The translations under genes and the position numbers were made by a program. From NCBI RefSeq assembly GCF_954871325.1, contig NC_088775.1, forward strand, positions 31,597,561 to 31,661,560: a DNA stretch of 64,000 nucleotides, written 5' to 3'. The notes under the pieces are model-generated. The model was not told where the DNA came from, did not search any database, and saw nothing but the letters and a program-made list of their open reading frames with translations. This document shows, piece by piece, positions 11,792 to 24,311 of this stretch. Positions within the stretch are counted from its first letter, which is position 1. Every line of letters starts with the position of its first letter. The DNA comes from Gordionus sp. m RMFG-2023. Its lineage: Eukaryota > Nematomorpha > Gordioida > Chordodea > Parachordodidae.

Positions 11792-12415
11792 ATTAAATGT
11801 TAAATGCAAAGTATATTTCACAAGTAAAATATTTTAATAATTTGAGATAATTTATCAGGTTTATAGATATTAATTTATAATAAGGAGAAATAAGGGGATT
11901 TTATTTACAAAACGTTTATTTCTAAGTAAACTATTTAGATTTACTAATTTAAGAATATTTACATTTATGGTTATAATTTTTTAATATGTTTATAGAACTA
12001 TAGATAACCTGGAGAAAAATTGCTATCGTAAAATTCCTCTTTATGAAGTTGATGGAACATAATTATGAAATCTCTAAATATATTACTTTTGTAATTTAGT
12101 TATAATTTAATGCATGTATATTTTGTAAGTTTATGAACTAAATAAATTATTTATAATATATATATTGAAATTAAATAAAATTAGTCAATAATTATAATAT
12201 TTTCTAAACATATATTTACATTTTTTTGATTCATATATTATGAAATTGTAAAATAAAATTACCTCTTTAATATCTTATTTTTAATAATGTCAATTTTTTT
12301 GAATAAATAGAGATTAATAATAATTGCAGCCTATTTTATAAATAAGATAGGAAATTTATTATATACTTTATAATAGGTGATAATGATAAATTTTGTTTTC
12401 AGGCAAATATAGTAG
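11792..12415. repeat. 0.6-kb direct repeat, copy 1
   Basis: Aligns with 13028-13590 in the same orientation. Shared stretches include AATGCAAAGTATATTTCACA, TTTGAGATAATTTATCAGGT, GGAGAAATAAGGGGATTTT, TTGCTATCGTAAAATTCCT, AATAATAATTGCAGC and ACTTTATAATAGGTG, all in the same order. No protein coding. Copies are about 1.24 kb apart with unique sequence between, so this is a dispersed or transposed repeat rather than a simple tandem. Confidence 0.8.
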
Positions 12416-13027
12416 GAGAGACTGGGGTTAGGTAAACCCCGGGGCTTGGCAAATCACTTAATCTCATTTTAAATTAAATACACCAGAAGGTTAAAATTTT
12501 AACCTAATAAAGTTTTTATTAGTTTACATCTATAGACAAAAAGATATAAAATTTGCAAAATATTACGACAGAATTTAAATTTTATTAAAATATATAATCA
12601 TTTATATGTAAATTAAATTTTAATGTCAATCTCTATAATTTGGGTAAGTTTTATGATTATTTATCAAATCTGGATATTATTTCAATCATGATTTGCAATT
12701 TAGAGTTAGCGGGGTTTGCTAAACCATACATGTAAATTATGGCAGTTAATAAAAGAAAAATTTCAAAGTCTTGAAAAGACAATTTCATGGCTGTTTATGA
12801 TTGATATTTAGGATTTATACCAAGAAATCACAATCTCTCCTTATTTTTTTATGTCCAAAATTATATATAATTAACTTCAATATTAATATTATAATATTTT
12901 GAACAATAAAATTATTCTATACGTAGGCTTGGGAAACCCCTTGAAGTGGTTCCAATACCTTTTAATCAAATCTCACATCTTGAGAATTAATATATATAGT
13001 TATATTATATGTAAAAATATTTAATTG
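12416..13027. other. unique AT-rich spacer between the two repeat copies
   Basis: Contains GGGGTTAGGTAAACCCCGGG near 12424 and GGGGTTTGCTAAACC near 12710. These are short partial palindromes, possibly edges of a small inverted-repeat element. No gene. Confidence 0.35.
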
Positions 13028-13590
13028 TGATTAAATGTCAAATGCAAAGTATATTTCACAAATAAGATTTTTTAATAATTTGAGATAATTTATCAGGTTT
13101 ATAGATATTATTTTATAATAAAGGAGAAATAAGGGGATTTTGTTTACAAAACATTCATTTCTATAGTTATTTAGATTTACTAATTTACTAATTTACTAAT
13201 TTAATATTTATAAAATAAAATTGAGATAGAATCTTTACATTTATTTTCGTAATTTTTTAATATGTTAGTAGACCTATGGATAATCTGAGCTTGCAACATG
13301 AAAAAAAATTGCTATCGTAAAATTCCTTTTATATTTAAAAAGTATGAGATAAAATGTATAAATTTAAATGCTGTATTTAACATTTAGCGAAACCTAAGAA
13401 GTCCCCTATCAAAAATCGCAAGAAATCCAAATAATTAATGATTGTAAATTTATAAATTAAATAATTTATGTCTATAAACAATAATAATTGCAGCAAATTT
13501 TATAAATATAATAGTAAATTTATTATGTACTTTATAATAGGTGTTAATGTTTAAATTTTGTATTGAGGCAAATATAGTATAAATGTAGGA
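13028..13590. repeat. 0.6-kb direct repeat, copy 2
   Basis: Second copy of the block at 11792-12415, colinear, with small insertions and deletions (for example a triplicated ACTAATTT near 13185). Confidence 0.8.
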
Positions 13591-13734
13591 TAATATAGTT
13601 GATAAAATCTAATATTCAGGACATTAAAGCGATTAGCAGTTTTGTGATTATCATCATTTCTATATATCAAAGTTAAGTTATCTCAATGTAATGTTAATTA
13701 AGTAAATTCGAAGTTTAGTCACTTTATTTTAACA

Positions 13735-14720
13735 TTAAATACGGCAATTCGTAGTTTAAATTTAACATTATATACGGCAATTCGTAGTTTAGTCACTTTA
13801 TTTTAACATTAAATACGGCAATTTGTAGTTTAGTAATTATAATTTAACAATAATTGCAGCAATCGATAGTTTAGTCATTCTAATTAAGATTAATTACCGC
13901 AATTCATAGTTTAGTCATTTTAATTTAAAATAAAATACGGCAATTCGTAGTTTAGTTATTTTAATTTAAGATAAAATCCGGCAATTCGTAGTTTAGTAAC
14001 TTTATTTTAACATTAATTACCGCAATTCGTAGTTTAATCATTTTAATTTAACATTATATACGGCAATTTGTAGAGTAGTCATTTTAATTTAACATTAAAA
14101 ACAGCAATTCGTAGATTAGTCACTTTATTTTAACATTAAATACGGCAATTCGTAGTTTAAATTTAACATTATATATGGCAATTCATAGTTTAGTCATTTT
14201 AATTTAACATTAAATACGGCAATTCGTAGTTTAGTTTCTTTATTTTAACATTAGATATGGCAATTCGTAGTTTAAATTTAACATTATATAAGGCAATTCG
14301 TAATTTAGTCAGTTTAATTTAACATTATTTACCGCAATTCGTAGTTTAGTCATTATAATTTAACATTATATACGGCAATTCGCAGTTTAGTGATTATAAT
14401 TTTACATAAAATGCAGCAATTCGTAATTTAGTCATTCTAATTTAAGATTAATTACCGCAATTAAATACGGCAATTCGCAGTTTAGTCATTTTAATTTAAC
14501 ATAAAATACGGCAAATCGTAGTTTAGTCACTTAATTTTAACATTAAATACGGCAATCGTAGTTTAGTAACTTTATTTTAACATTAAATACGGCAATTCGT
14601 AGTTTAGTCATCCTATTTTACAGCATTTTATTATAATTTATCATTATATACGGCAATTCGTAGTTTGGTATGGCAATTCGCAATTTACCTGGCAATTCGT
14701 AGTTTATAGCAATTCGTATT
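13735..14720. repeat. satellite array, about 41-bp unit, roughly 27 copies
   Basis: The core phrase GGCAATTCGTAGTTTAGTCA recurs every 38-44 bp, followed by TTTTAATTTAACATTAAATA-type spacers. Copies start at about 13743 and continue to about 14707, where the spacing collapses to 13-20 bp. A shorter variant of about 32 bp (TAGTTTAAATTTAACATTAT) appears near 13755, 14155 and 14270, hinting at a higher-order unit. Variation is distributed through the whole unit, with no conserved repeat plus unique spacer pattern, so it is a satellite. Confidence 0.95.
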
Positions 14721-15575
14721 TTAGTCATGGCCCTTTTTAGACGATGTGTCTGTATCTAGATAACTTTTCAGACGATGCATCTGTATCTGTATCAAGATTC
14801 ATTTAAACTTTTAACAACTCTGATTAAAAATATAATAATTTATAAACTTTTTTTCTTTCACTTTTTTTTTGAAAAGAAAATTTATATGGAAATGCATATA
14901 TTCAGTAAAGTTATTTAATAGATCACAGCTACATTTTTTTAAAAGCAGTTGGAATACCCTATTCCAGAACTCGGGAGCGGGAACTAGCTCCTTTTTGGAA
15001 TTGCATTATGTTTTTTAAAAAAATCTTAAAAATGTATTTTGTTAAATGAATGAATATAATAAAATTAATATAAATTTATGAAGTTGAGCCGATTTGTTAT
15101 TTATATATTATTTAAATCATAAAACATATAGAAGACGATATAGTATTGTTATCAGACACAGAATATGAAAACCTTGAAGATCCTTAAAGGTGAGCTTCAT
15201 ATCCAACTATTTCCAGACTTGCTTCAAAATTAAATGATTTTGCAGATTTCGAATTTTAATAGTCTATTTTAAAATCAAAATAGGCTCCTCCTTCGCCTTA
15301 AAGTAATTTTATAAATTTCATGCAATTTATGTGTGTAGGCTGTGTTGTTTTGCCCAGCCCCTTTGTAATCAGAGCCCACAGACGCTAAGTAATAGTCCTA
15401 GGACTAGTAAGCGTACAAGTAAGTGGGACTCGTATGATCACCAATCTTCCCTTTTTATCTTCTGATCTTACATTACATTAACTTAAGTAAATCCTAGGAG
15501 CAGTTAAATAGGCTAATGGTAACGTTGATATCCAACTAGAATACATTATTAGCTAATAAATCCTCTTGATGCATA
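14721..15575. other. non-coding, with a possible dispersed short repeat
   Basis: About 15330-15470 resembles 21900-22030: both have TAGGCT...TGTTTTGCC, a GAGCC(T/C)A(G/C)AGACG phrase and GCGTACAAGTA.GTG.GACT. Either could be a short SINE or a MITE family member. GACGATG(T/C)(G/A)TCTGTATCT is repeated at about 14736 and 14767. No gene seen. Confidence 0.4.
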
Positions 15576-15800
15576 TTGATAAGATTTTCTTATGTTAAAA
15601 ATATGTTCAAAAGATTAAATACCGCATTGCCCTCAGGCGTTAGTATTGAGCGATTATTTAATAAGGCAACGCTCATACTTTCTTATCGCCGCGCCGCTAA
15701 AGACTTGGGATTGATTATACAGAGAAAATTATTATTATTAAAATGTAACAAAGATAAATATAGCATATATTTTATATTTTCTACCATAGTTTTATATCGA
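15576..15800 (+). pseudogene. hAT transposase C-terminal dimerisation fragment
   Basis: The frame contains LNTALPSGVSIERLFNKATL followed by ILSYRRAAKDL and KLLLLKCN. This fits the hAT family C-terminal signature: Pro-Ser, a short loop, S-x-E-R-L/V-F, a small helix, RR, then a final helix rich in Leu ending K-x-N. Nothing of the DDE/RNase H core is visible upstream, so it is an isolated relic. Confidence 0.75.
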
Positions 15801-16640
15801 TACTTATTGCAAATATGAATTTATGAATTTTATTTACATAGATTATAAATATAAAAAACATTAAAAAATTTGAACATTATAAAATAGATTAAAAGTAGCG
15901 AAGCCACTATTTTCAAAAGTAGCGCTTAACAACATTGCATTTAAAACATTTATAATCCTTTTATTTTTTGTGCAATAAGAACTACTTTATATTATATTAT
16001 TTTATTTTATTTTCGAGGTAATACACGAGTGGTAGAGTAATTTAAAATTTTGCTACCTGTTTATTAGAGAGTTTTTTTCGGAAAGGGAGGGGGTAATTTG
16101 GCTTCAGGGGTTTATCGGGGCATAGAAGCTATTGCAGGCCCGACCAGTTTGAAAAAAAAGTTAATTTAATTTTTTGGAATATTTTGGTCTGCCGGCTTAT
16201 TATTTTATGACCCGACCCAGATTTTTGAAATAATATTATTTTGGGAATATTCCGGGAAAGACCTAACGGTCTGCCTTATTCAGGCTAATTCTAAATAACC
16301 GTTAGACGCAATATGAGAGACCAAGGCTATGTAACAGATGGGGTGAAAAATAAATCGCTTATAGAACTAAAACATCAATAAAAAAAATTAAGGGTACACT
16401 TTATAAATATAAATTATGTCCCAACGCAAATATTTCAACCTCAATGTCCAGCAGTTGAAAATTAAAAAAGCATATGAAGGTAAAAAGATGAATTAATATA
16501 TTATTATTTTAAACATTACTTTAATAATACAATATTAAATCATGGATATTATAATAACCATTAAATGAAGTATTTTTTCATATATTTTGAAAAGCTTAAT
16601 GTTGAAATTAAAATATAAGCGATTAAATTATACTATAGTA
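15801..16640. other. AT-rich DNA with small repeat edges
   Basis: GTAGCG...AGTAGCGCTTAACAACATTG (15895-15945) resembles the GTTTAACAACATTA end of the element at 60.3-60.5 kb. At about 16130-16290 a GC-rich patch (GCAGGCCCGACCAG, ATGACCCGACCCAGA) is of the CCCGACCC type found in several hAT-like elements here. No gene. Confidence 0.4.
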
Positions 16641-18105
16641 TAGGGCTGGGAACCAAATTTAAAAACCCAAGATTAACAAAATATTGGTATTGTTCAAAAT
16701 ATTATATTGGGTTTAAACAATAATTTCTTGTTTTAGTATTGCTATTGATTTACTTCAAATTGTTAATAAATTTAAAGAATAAAATAGTAATTTTAAAAAA
16801 CTTTGTTTAAATATAGATAAGTATTTTGAAATAAACATATATATGGAATAAAACTATGAGGCAATATTGTTTTAGAGAACTGTACCTAGATATTTTCCCT
16901 GATTCCTTTTTAGATGATAATTCTGAATTCTGAAAAGATAAGAAATTGGAAAATTATCTTTAGCATTCATAATTTCAATTTTAAATGTTTTCCCTGACAA
17001 TAAGTTTAGTGAGGGATTAAAAAATGCAATTAAATTTTTAAAAATTTATCTTAGATTATTGAAAAAGATAAGTTGTTTTTAATAAAAAATTCAGGAATTA
17101 ATAATATTTTAATATTATAGACTGTACATTCCTCAAAAAGAGAAAGAGATTAATGAACATTTAAATAGTAAAAAAAAATTGAAGCCAATCAACTCACACT
17201 CATTGAGATGCTGAATCCGTCTACATCAAAAATAATATAATTTTATAGGTTATGGAACCGATTGCTACTTCTTTTTCAATTTTAGAGATCGAAGAAAAAA
17301 ATACATTTGAGATATCTAACTATTATAATATTAAAACTTTAAAAAATACCTTTAAATAATTTCAAGTTTTGTAAAGCGCTTAATTCAGTTCTGGAAGGCA
17401 TAGATAAAAGGTATACAGTTTAAATATCTCTTACAATTTATATTTTGATCATCTTTTATTTTCAATAGATTCAAACACATCTATAAAGTTGAATATATAT
17501 TATCAGCAATAATTCACCCGCTATTTAAATTGGATTGGTCATGGATAAAATTAGAGGTCAACAAAGGAAGAATGCTAGTATTTCCAGTTTGAGAAAAGAT
17601 CTTGATAAAGAAAGAGCAAAGGTAATTCCCTTATCCAACATACATACCAGAATATTAAAAAAATTTTTTATGAGGAAATGAATGAAGATCCTTGTGAAGA
17701 TGGTTTATTAAGCTTTTTTCGAAATAAAGATAATTCTTTAAATATTTTCGAATTAAAAATTATATTTATTAAATACAATACAATTCTCCCATCCTTTGCG
17801 CCAATTGAACATGTGTTTAGCTCGGCGAAAGCTGTGTTGAGCACTAAGCGCTTTTGTTTGTCTGGTCAAAATTTTGTAAATCAATTGTTGCTATAAATAA
17901 ATAAAAAAATTGTTACAAAAAGATGTTATCCTATATATAATATGTTATTTTTGTATATTATTTATATTATTTATATTATAATTATATATATGAAATTTTT
18001 TTTTAATAAAAAGATCTTATCTTATTATATATTCTTTTTGTATAGTTTTATTTATATTATGTAAGAAAAAAATAAATATTTTTTTTGTATATAATATTTA
18101 ATTTT
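16641..18105 (+). mobile_element. hAT-like element remnant (body)
   Basis: The left part, starting with GGCTGGGAACCAA then TTAAAAACC(C/T)AAGATTA, recurs at about 29610-29720. A hAT C-terminal coding piece is at 17660-17896. The dispersed block at 18106-18575 follows directly. Borders and target duplication are not clear. I group these pieces by proximity, which is inference. Confidence 0.45.
17669..17896 (+). pseudogene. hAT transposase C-terminal fragment
   Basis: The frame reads through NEDPCEDGLLSFF, then ILPSFAPIEHVFSSAKAVLS, then TKRFCLSGQNFVNQLLL and stop. LPSFAPIE-x-VFSSAK is the classic hAT dimerisation signature (usually PxSxAxxERxFSxA); here His replaces the usual Arg after Glu. 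The upstream catalytic region is unreadable. Short frames at 17150-17650 may be its decayed remains. Confidence 0.8.
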
Positions 18106-18575
18106 TAACGAGTAACCCGTTACTTTTTGAATAGTCAGTAACGCGAGTTCCTTTTTTAAAGGTTACGAATAACGGCAACGCGTTTCTTTTTTTCAGACGT
18201 CACTAGTAACGTTAACGCGTTTCTTTTTTGTAGTAATATTTACAGAACTAAACAAAATGTATTTACTTGTTATTTAACCCTAATTCTTAATGAATATTAC
18301 GACGATCATTAATTGCCTTCCGATCAAAATATTTAGCAATCTTGGCTATACAAAAATATCAGTAACCTTAATTATGCACCCTCTAGCGAGTAGTTCTAGC
18401 TGCTCAAGTAACGGTGGAGTGATCCTTCAGTGCCCTAGCAGTAAGTAATCCAATTACGAACTAGATTGGACAAATATACTTTAGACGATAGTTTAATCAT
18501 CAAAAATTTATTAAACAACGTTATCTTTTGAGTTTTGACATTAATTTTTATTTATTGATCATAAGTTGATAAAGA
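18106..18575. repeat. dispersed repeat, copy B (uninterrupted)
   Basis: Colinear with copy A at 2625-3985 but without the 0.86-kb palindromic block. The sequence runs through CTTTTTTGTAGTAATATTTA and CAAAATGTATTTACTTG, where copy A carries the insertion. It begins with ACGAGTAACCCGTTACT, a small palindrome also present in altered form in copy A. Confidence 0.75.
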
Positions 18576-19104
18576 TAAGTCAGTATGGATCCAAAAGTAA
18601 TGTGTCAAAACAATCGAAACCTTTATGCAACAACACTATGATCAGGTGGGAAATGGAATCTCTCAAATTTCAAAGAAAGGGTATTTGAAATAGGGTTATT
18701 AAGTATTTTAGTTAATTTTTATGTTTTAGATACAAACTTGATTAGTTAACACTAATCTGTTTATATTGATTACATCAGTACCATTGGTCCTGGTTAATTC
18801 AGGCGTTAAAAACTGGACCTAAAATTAAACCAGGTTTCTCATATATGAGTATATTTATTTTGAATGTCCTCTCTGCTCAAACAGGAGTAGTTTCTTTAAA
18901 AATTATGGATATCTATGAAATTCAAAATGTTAAAGATGGACATTACGCATTAATGGCTAATTTACAAACATGCAGCATCAATTAATCCTGAAAATAGACC
19001 ACATTTGGGGTACTTGAGAAGACATCCACAACTTCATATTGAAATCAAATTTTATTGTTGTATGAGTGGAAGCCCTCTCAATAAACTAGAAATTAACAAG
19101 ATGA
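18576..19104 (+). other. possible decayed coding segment, interrupted by the next element
   Basis: A plus-strand frame from about 18980 reads NPENRPHLGYLRRHPQLHIE and continues to MKWK at the border of the 19114 insertion. Beyond the insertion's far border the same frame would continue for a few codons. I recognise no family. The rest is non-coding. Confidence 0.25.
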
Positions 19105-19113
19105 AATGGAAAC

Positions 19114-21133
19114 ATAGGCGTAGCCAGAATTTTCCTAAGATGGAGGGGGGAATTGAAAAATTTTTGGAGGCTTCGCCCCCAGACCCCATTTGGGGCGGGC
19201 CATCGGCTCGGCCGGGTTATCTTGGTCTATGTATAGTCATAACATATGTTTATTAGATAGGAGGTTTATTTATGTTTATAAGATAGGAGGTTTATTTTAA
19301 TAAAAAAAATAAGCCTGAAACAAATGTGAGATATATTTTTATTAGTTTATATAAAATATCATAAATTACTTGTATATACGTTAATATAAAAGGATGGTAA
19401 TAATTTATTCCGAACAATTATAAGAAATTTATTTATAAAAAGTAAGTAGACATATAGTAGATATTCCTCTATTATATAGAATTGGTTATAAAATACTAGG
19501 TAAAATTCCACTTTTACAGACATATTTAATAGTTAGACAATATATTACAGTTAATATTTTAACAAATTTTACTAATCAATGCTTTTGATAATAAATATAG
19601 CAATAATTGCATTCAATTATTTAACGCCATCTATTTATTTTAAATAAAAAATAATAATAAAATTAATCTTCATATTATTCATCCCACAATGTCTTTATAA
19701 AAGATATTTTCTGATGTCCTTATCAATATTTTATAGTTTTCTGTAAAATATATAATTCGCTAAAATGCTAAAAATTACTTGATTGTCATATGATAATTGA
19801 TAAAATTAGATATACTGGTAAAGCTACAACATATAATATTCCACTGTTTGTATTGTGCTTTAATTTTTTTTATTTAATTTATGATAATTTTATCAATAGT
19901 TTAATTATATTTTACTTTTATTAGGATAAATAAATTAAAATTAATCACTTTATAAAAAATTATATTTGATATATTATATTATTTAGTAATTTTATGGATC
20001 TCTTATTAATAATTAAAATACATTTCACTTTTGTTTTAAGACTTATCTTCAGGGATCCAAACCGAAACGAATATCGGTTCGGGTTCAGGTTCGGATAAAA
20101 TAATAGTTCAAGGTTCAGGTTCGGTTCGTAAAAAATTAAAATATCGATTCGGTTCGAACCTCTAAGAACTTGTTTGAACATTTTTTTATCCAAACCTACA
20201 TTAGAATTATGTATAGGGAAAATATTTTTTTTATTTTATCATTAATTTAAAAAACACATGTATAAAACCTTAAATATAAGAATATATATCAATGATTAAT
20301 TTTAATATGAACAATATTTTACTTTTTTTTACTTAAATTTTTTTTATTAAGCCGCACAATTAATATTTTTAAAAATTCGTCTCACTCAAATTACACTATG
20401 AGGAGATAGTATAAATTTAATTGTTGAAAAGCATCTTTCCACACTAACTTGGGTAGCCGGCACTGCCAATATGATATCAGATTTGATGTGTCATTTATAA
20501 TAATATTTTGGATTTAATTTTTCTCTAAGCATTATAATTTACAAGCTTAAAATATTTTAAAAAAATGTTGTAAAATGACAATTTACTAAAGTTTATAAAA
20601 ATTATGACCGACACTTATCAATCAAATGTGATTGGTGATAATCTTTAAAATAATTTGAATGTAATTGAAATTTTTTCAATATACTAATAATAACTTACAT
20701 ATTGTTTTATAAGCATAAAATCATGAGGCTCGAATCGGTTCAGAGACATTATAGCGATTCGGTTCAGGTTCGATAAAAATACCGGTTTTTAGCGGTTTAA
20801 CGGTTCGGTTTGGATCCCTGCTTATCTTTGGCTTATATTTCATTTCTTAAAAAACATTTTTGGTTTACTTTTTTTTATATATAAATGCTTTTTTCCAAAA
20901 ATGTATAAGTTATGATGAATAGTTTTAGTTTAAAAAAATATCAACTTTTACATTCTTTCTTTCAAATTATTGTTTAAGATATATGCATACATTGGGGGGA
21001 GGGGGGGGGGTCAGGGAGTTAGGGGAGGACTAAGGGGATATTTTTTATTAGCCTAAAATTATATTCACAAAAAGTGATAAATTTCTGAAGGGGGGGGGAT
21101 TTCCCCTTGCCCCCCCTCCCTGGCTACGCCTAT
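19114..21133. mobile_element. TIR element with 9-bp target duplication (Mutator-like size)
   Basis: Left end ATAGGCGTAGCCAG, right end CTGGCTACGCCTAT (exact complement). The flanks are identical 9-mers AATGGAAAC at 19105-19113 and 21135-21143 (one extra G at 21134). A 9-bp duplication suits Mutator-like elements. The ends are strikingly G-rich: GGAGGGGGG just inside the left end, and GGGGGGGGATTTCCCC before the right end. I find no transposase, so it is non-autonomous or gutted. A separate hAT element sits inside it at 20050-20820. Confidence 0.85.
20050..20820. mobile_element. non-autonomous hAT element with perfect 8-bp TSD
   Basis: Left end CAGGGATCCAAACCGAAACG, right end GGTTCGGTTTGGATCCCTG. 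Both are flanked by CTTATCTT (20042-20049 and 20821-20828). An 8-bp duplication with CAGGG/CCCTG termini is typical of hAT. The subterminal regions carry repeated GGTTCGGGTTCAGGTTCGG-type motifs that could be transposase-binding sites; that role is inferred. No transposase inside (771 bp). Short frames in the subterminal repeats are by-products. Nested in the 19114-21133 element, so it inserted later. Confidence 0.93.
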
Positions 21134-21143
21134 GAATGGAAAC

Positions 21144-24100
21144 TACTATATATTCTTATTTCATTTTATATTATTGATGTGGCAATTCTATGGATTCAAA
21201 ATAAATAAAATTACTAAATTTATATTTCCTTTTAAAATTATAATTTTACTGCTCACTTTACTCTACCTTCTTTCAAATTTCTTATTAACTATTAAAAATT
21301 ACATATTTTTTCTATTCATCCTTCAATTAAAAATATTACCTTATTTTTTTTTATTAATAGTCTTAAATTTTCCTCATATTAAACTAACTACATAATAATA
21401 TTCTTTTAATGCATCAATTTTTTTTTAAAATTAATACTTATAATCATTTGCTTTTATTAATTCTTAAATTTAATTAGAGCCACTATTTCTTACTTTATAT
21501 TTTTATTCAATTAACCTTGCTTATTTCTAATAATACTTTATTTTTTTAATTATTTAATTAAACTCCATATTTATCTTTACCACCATACTTTACTTTTACA
21601 ATTTATTCCAATTTCTAAAAAAATTTCTATTTTAGAACACTACTTTTTTATTTTTACCCTTTTTATTTACTTTTACATAAATTTACTTTTCCCATATAGT
21701 TTTTTAATGGTCAAATCCTTTTTGTTTATTAGTTTTAACTAAAATTTAATGTATTTTCTCTTGTACACCACTTTTTATTTATTCTTATTTTTAATTTCTC
21801 TATCTTATTAATTTATTTGTATCATTAGGGTTTACATTAAAGTATTTAAATTTAAAATCAGACACCACCCACCATTAAAGTAATTAAATTATATTGTATT
21901 TCTTGTATATAGGCTTTTGTTTTGCCGAACTTTTCTGTTATGAGCCTAGAGACGTTTAAACAACAGTTTTCGGACTGTTTTGCGTACAAGTACGTGCGAC
22001 TTTCCACAAATGTGTGAAGGGCTCCTCATTTTTCTACCCCTAAATTAATTATCCAGTTTGATGGATTTTGAGTAAAACCTTGCATAGTTCTGTTGTATCC
22101 ACAATATCCACAACCGGGCGAAAACGCTTTTATCACTTATCACGTAATTTTTCTTAATCCATAATTTTATACAAAATTATTATTTTTATAAACACATTAT
22201 ATCATTTTTTTTCCCAAAATAAAGTTTTAGTTATTATTAATTTTGGTTTTAATTAATATCAATTTCTACTAAAAATATAAAGTTTTAATTATTAGTATAT
22301 ATATTCACATTTTAAAATGAGTGATAATTTCTCTTTCTAATAATTGACTTCATATATAACTAATTTAATAAATAATTTTATTTAATTACTATTTTCTATA
22401 TAAGTGGCGCCATACATATAAAACAAAAAACAAATAAATTAAATTCAGTATTTTGGTTTATTTTTATATTTAAAAATTTTTAAAAAATGAAATATATTAA
22501 AAATAAATGTTAAGGGATAGGTTCTAAATCGCTTAAAATTTGGAATCTTGTTCTAAGAGTTGTACAAAATATCTTCAAAGAAGATTTTTAAGCAAGATCT
22601 TTCTAGGCACTAACATATTCCTTTTAGCGCTGAGTTCGAAAATATTTAAATTTAAAAATATAAAGCATTTGTACAAAGTTAAATTTAATACTAATTGTCT
22701 TTGTCCTAATCCCAGAAAAATTCTAATTTATCCTTTTTTAGAAAAAAAGTGATTTTTTGAATAGTTGCACAAGTCGTTTGTCTGGAAATAATCGACCGGT
22801 TAACCAACATAATAACTCATTTTAGTTTTTTGGTATTTATAAGCTCTAGGTCGACCCGTTTTAAATTTTTCCTAACTTGAAGCTGATTGCTTGCAGGGCT
22901 TTTCTATCTAACCCCAGAAAACGCTATTGCGCTTTGCTGCTTCTTTACTTTTGGTAAATTTTTTATGAACTATTTGGAATAACATTATTCATCCTAACAT
23001 CGGGTCTTGAACCCAGGTCTGAACCCCGGATCTGAACCCCTAGTCTGTGCTCGGATTTCGTGCTCAGAGCTTGTTTAGTCGATTCGATTTTTAGACTCAA
23101 AATCCGGGTCTGGGTTTTACACAATCAACCAATTATCAACACTAGTTAGGCTTAATTTCTTTTTGAATCTTTTTTATATTTATATTTTTCATGATATCAA
23201 GAAGTATACTACATACTATCGAATATTTTTTTTATTAAAAAAATACTAAAAATTTATATATCTAAAGGAACATGAAAAATATTTTTAAAAAAGAACAAAT
23301 TTTTAAAATTTTTAAAAATTTAAAAAGGAGAATGCTAAATGAATAATTCGGGCCAAGAATTTTTAAACATAAAATAATAGGAACGAATTTTTTCCTTATG
23401 GATTAGAAAACCGTTTTGAAAATATACAAAGTGGGTTGCCCAAATGAGCAGGATGATGTAGCCATGATGAGGACAAAGTATATTATACGATAAAAGATTG
23501 GAACATAGTTTTAATTTTAATACATTTTGTTCAAGGTTTAACATTTGCACAAAATTCAAAAATCTTCAAAGATCTTGCTCTTTTGAAGATCAAAAAATGT
23601 GAAGTAAAAAATATTTTAAGCATGTTCAAAGAAAACTTTTGAGCAAAATAAATAATGTTTTTTGTAAAAAATCATCTATGATGTTCCCTTTGATGTTTAT
23701 TTAAAAAAAAAAAATTAAAAATTTTCCCAGATTAAATAAAATAGCATAAATATTTTACACCTCTTTCGGCATGCTTAAAATTTTTTTGATCTAATATTTT
23801 TACTAAAGATTTTGGGCGAAAAAAAATATTCAAATGATCTTATGAAGATTTGTGTTAAACCTTGGTTTTATATCCCTTCTTTTTTCTTCATTTTTTTGTA
23901 TATTTGAAAACATTTTGAAAATATTTTTAATAATTTATAAGTTTTTTAATAAAAAAGTATCACCATCCTCATAGGGGTACAATATTTTCTAAAAATTTAC
24001 AAAAAAAACCTCCTTTCGAATTTTAAGCAATAGTTGCTTCGTACCCCCCCCCCCCCCTCCTTCTTCGTTGTAGTTGCCACTGGTTTAAAATTAAGCGTAT

Positions 24101-24311
24101 TTATTTACTTATTTTTTAAAATATTTTTCTAATTTTTTATTTTGTGTTTTTTTTGCTAAAATTTATTTTATATATTTTAATTTTTTAATAATAAAAACTT
24201 AAAAACTATAGAAGACCGGCATTGTGTTCCGAAGAAACTTAGCTAGTTGTCTTGGAACACATCTATTTCGGTTGATTGTAAATTTTAAAAGAGATCCACT
24301 ATCCTTATTAA
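21144..24311. other. AT-rich non-coding stretch
   Basis: No gene that I can support. A T/C-rich plus strand runs from about 21140 to 21800. A short repeat resembling 15330-15470 is at about 21900-22030. The segment at 22150-22270 resembles 4245-4400. Near 23000-23110 GAACCC-type words recur (GAACCCAGGTCTGAACCCCG), comparable with 29216-29330. A C homopolymer of about 14 is at 24045-24058. Open frames at 22540-22752 and 23335-23559 have no recognisable motif and AT-rich codon use like the background; I treat them as chance. Confidence 0.4.

Noticed and set aside
13735-14720. CRISPR-like regular repeats
   Set aside because: No unique spacers: the whole 41-bp unit is repeated with drift, no cas-like genes, and the context is eukaryotic.
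21132-21395. 87-codon hydrophobic frame resembling a membrane protein
   Set aside because: The T-rich strand yields Phe/Leu/Ile runs by composition; no start context, neighbours or motif support a gene.
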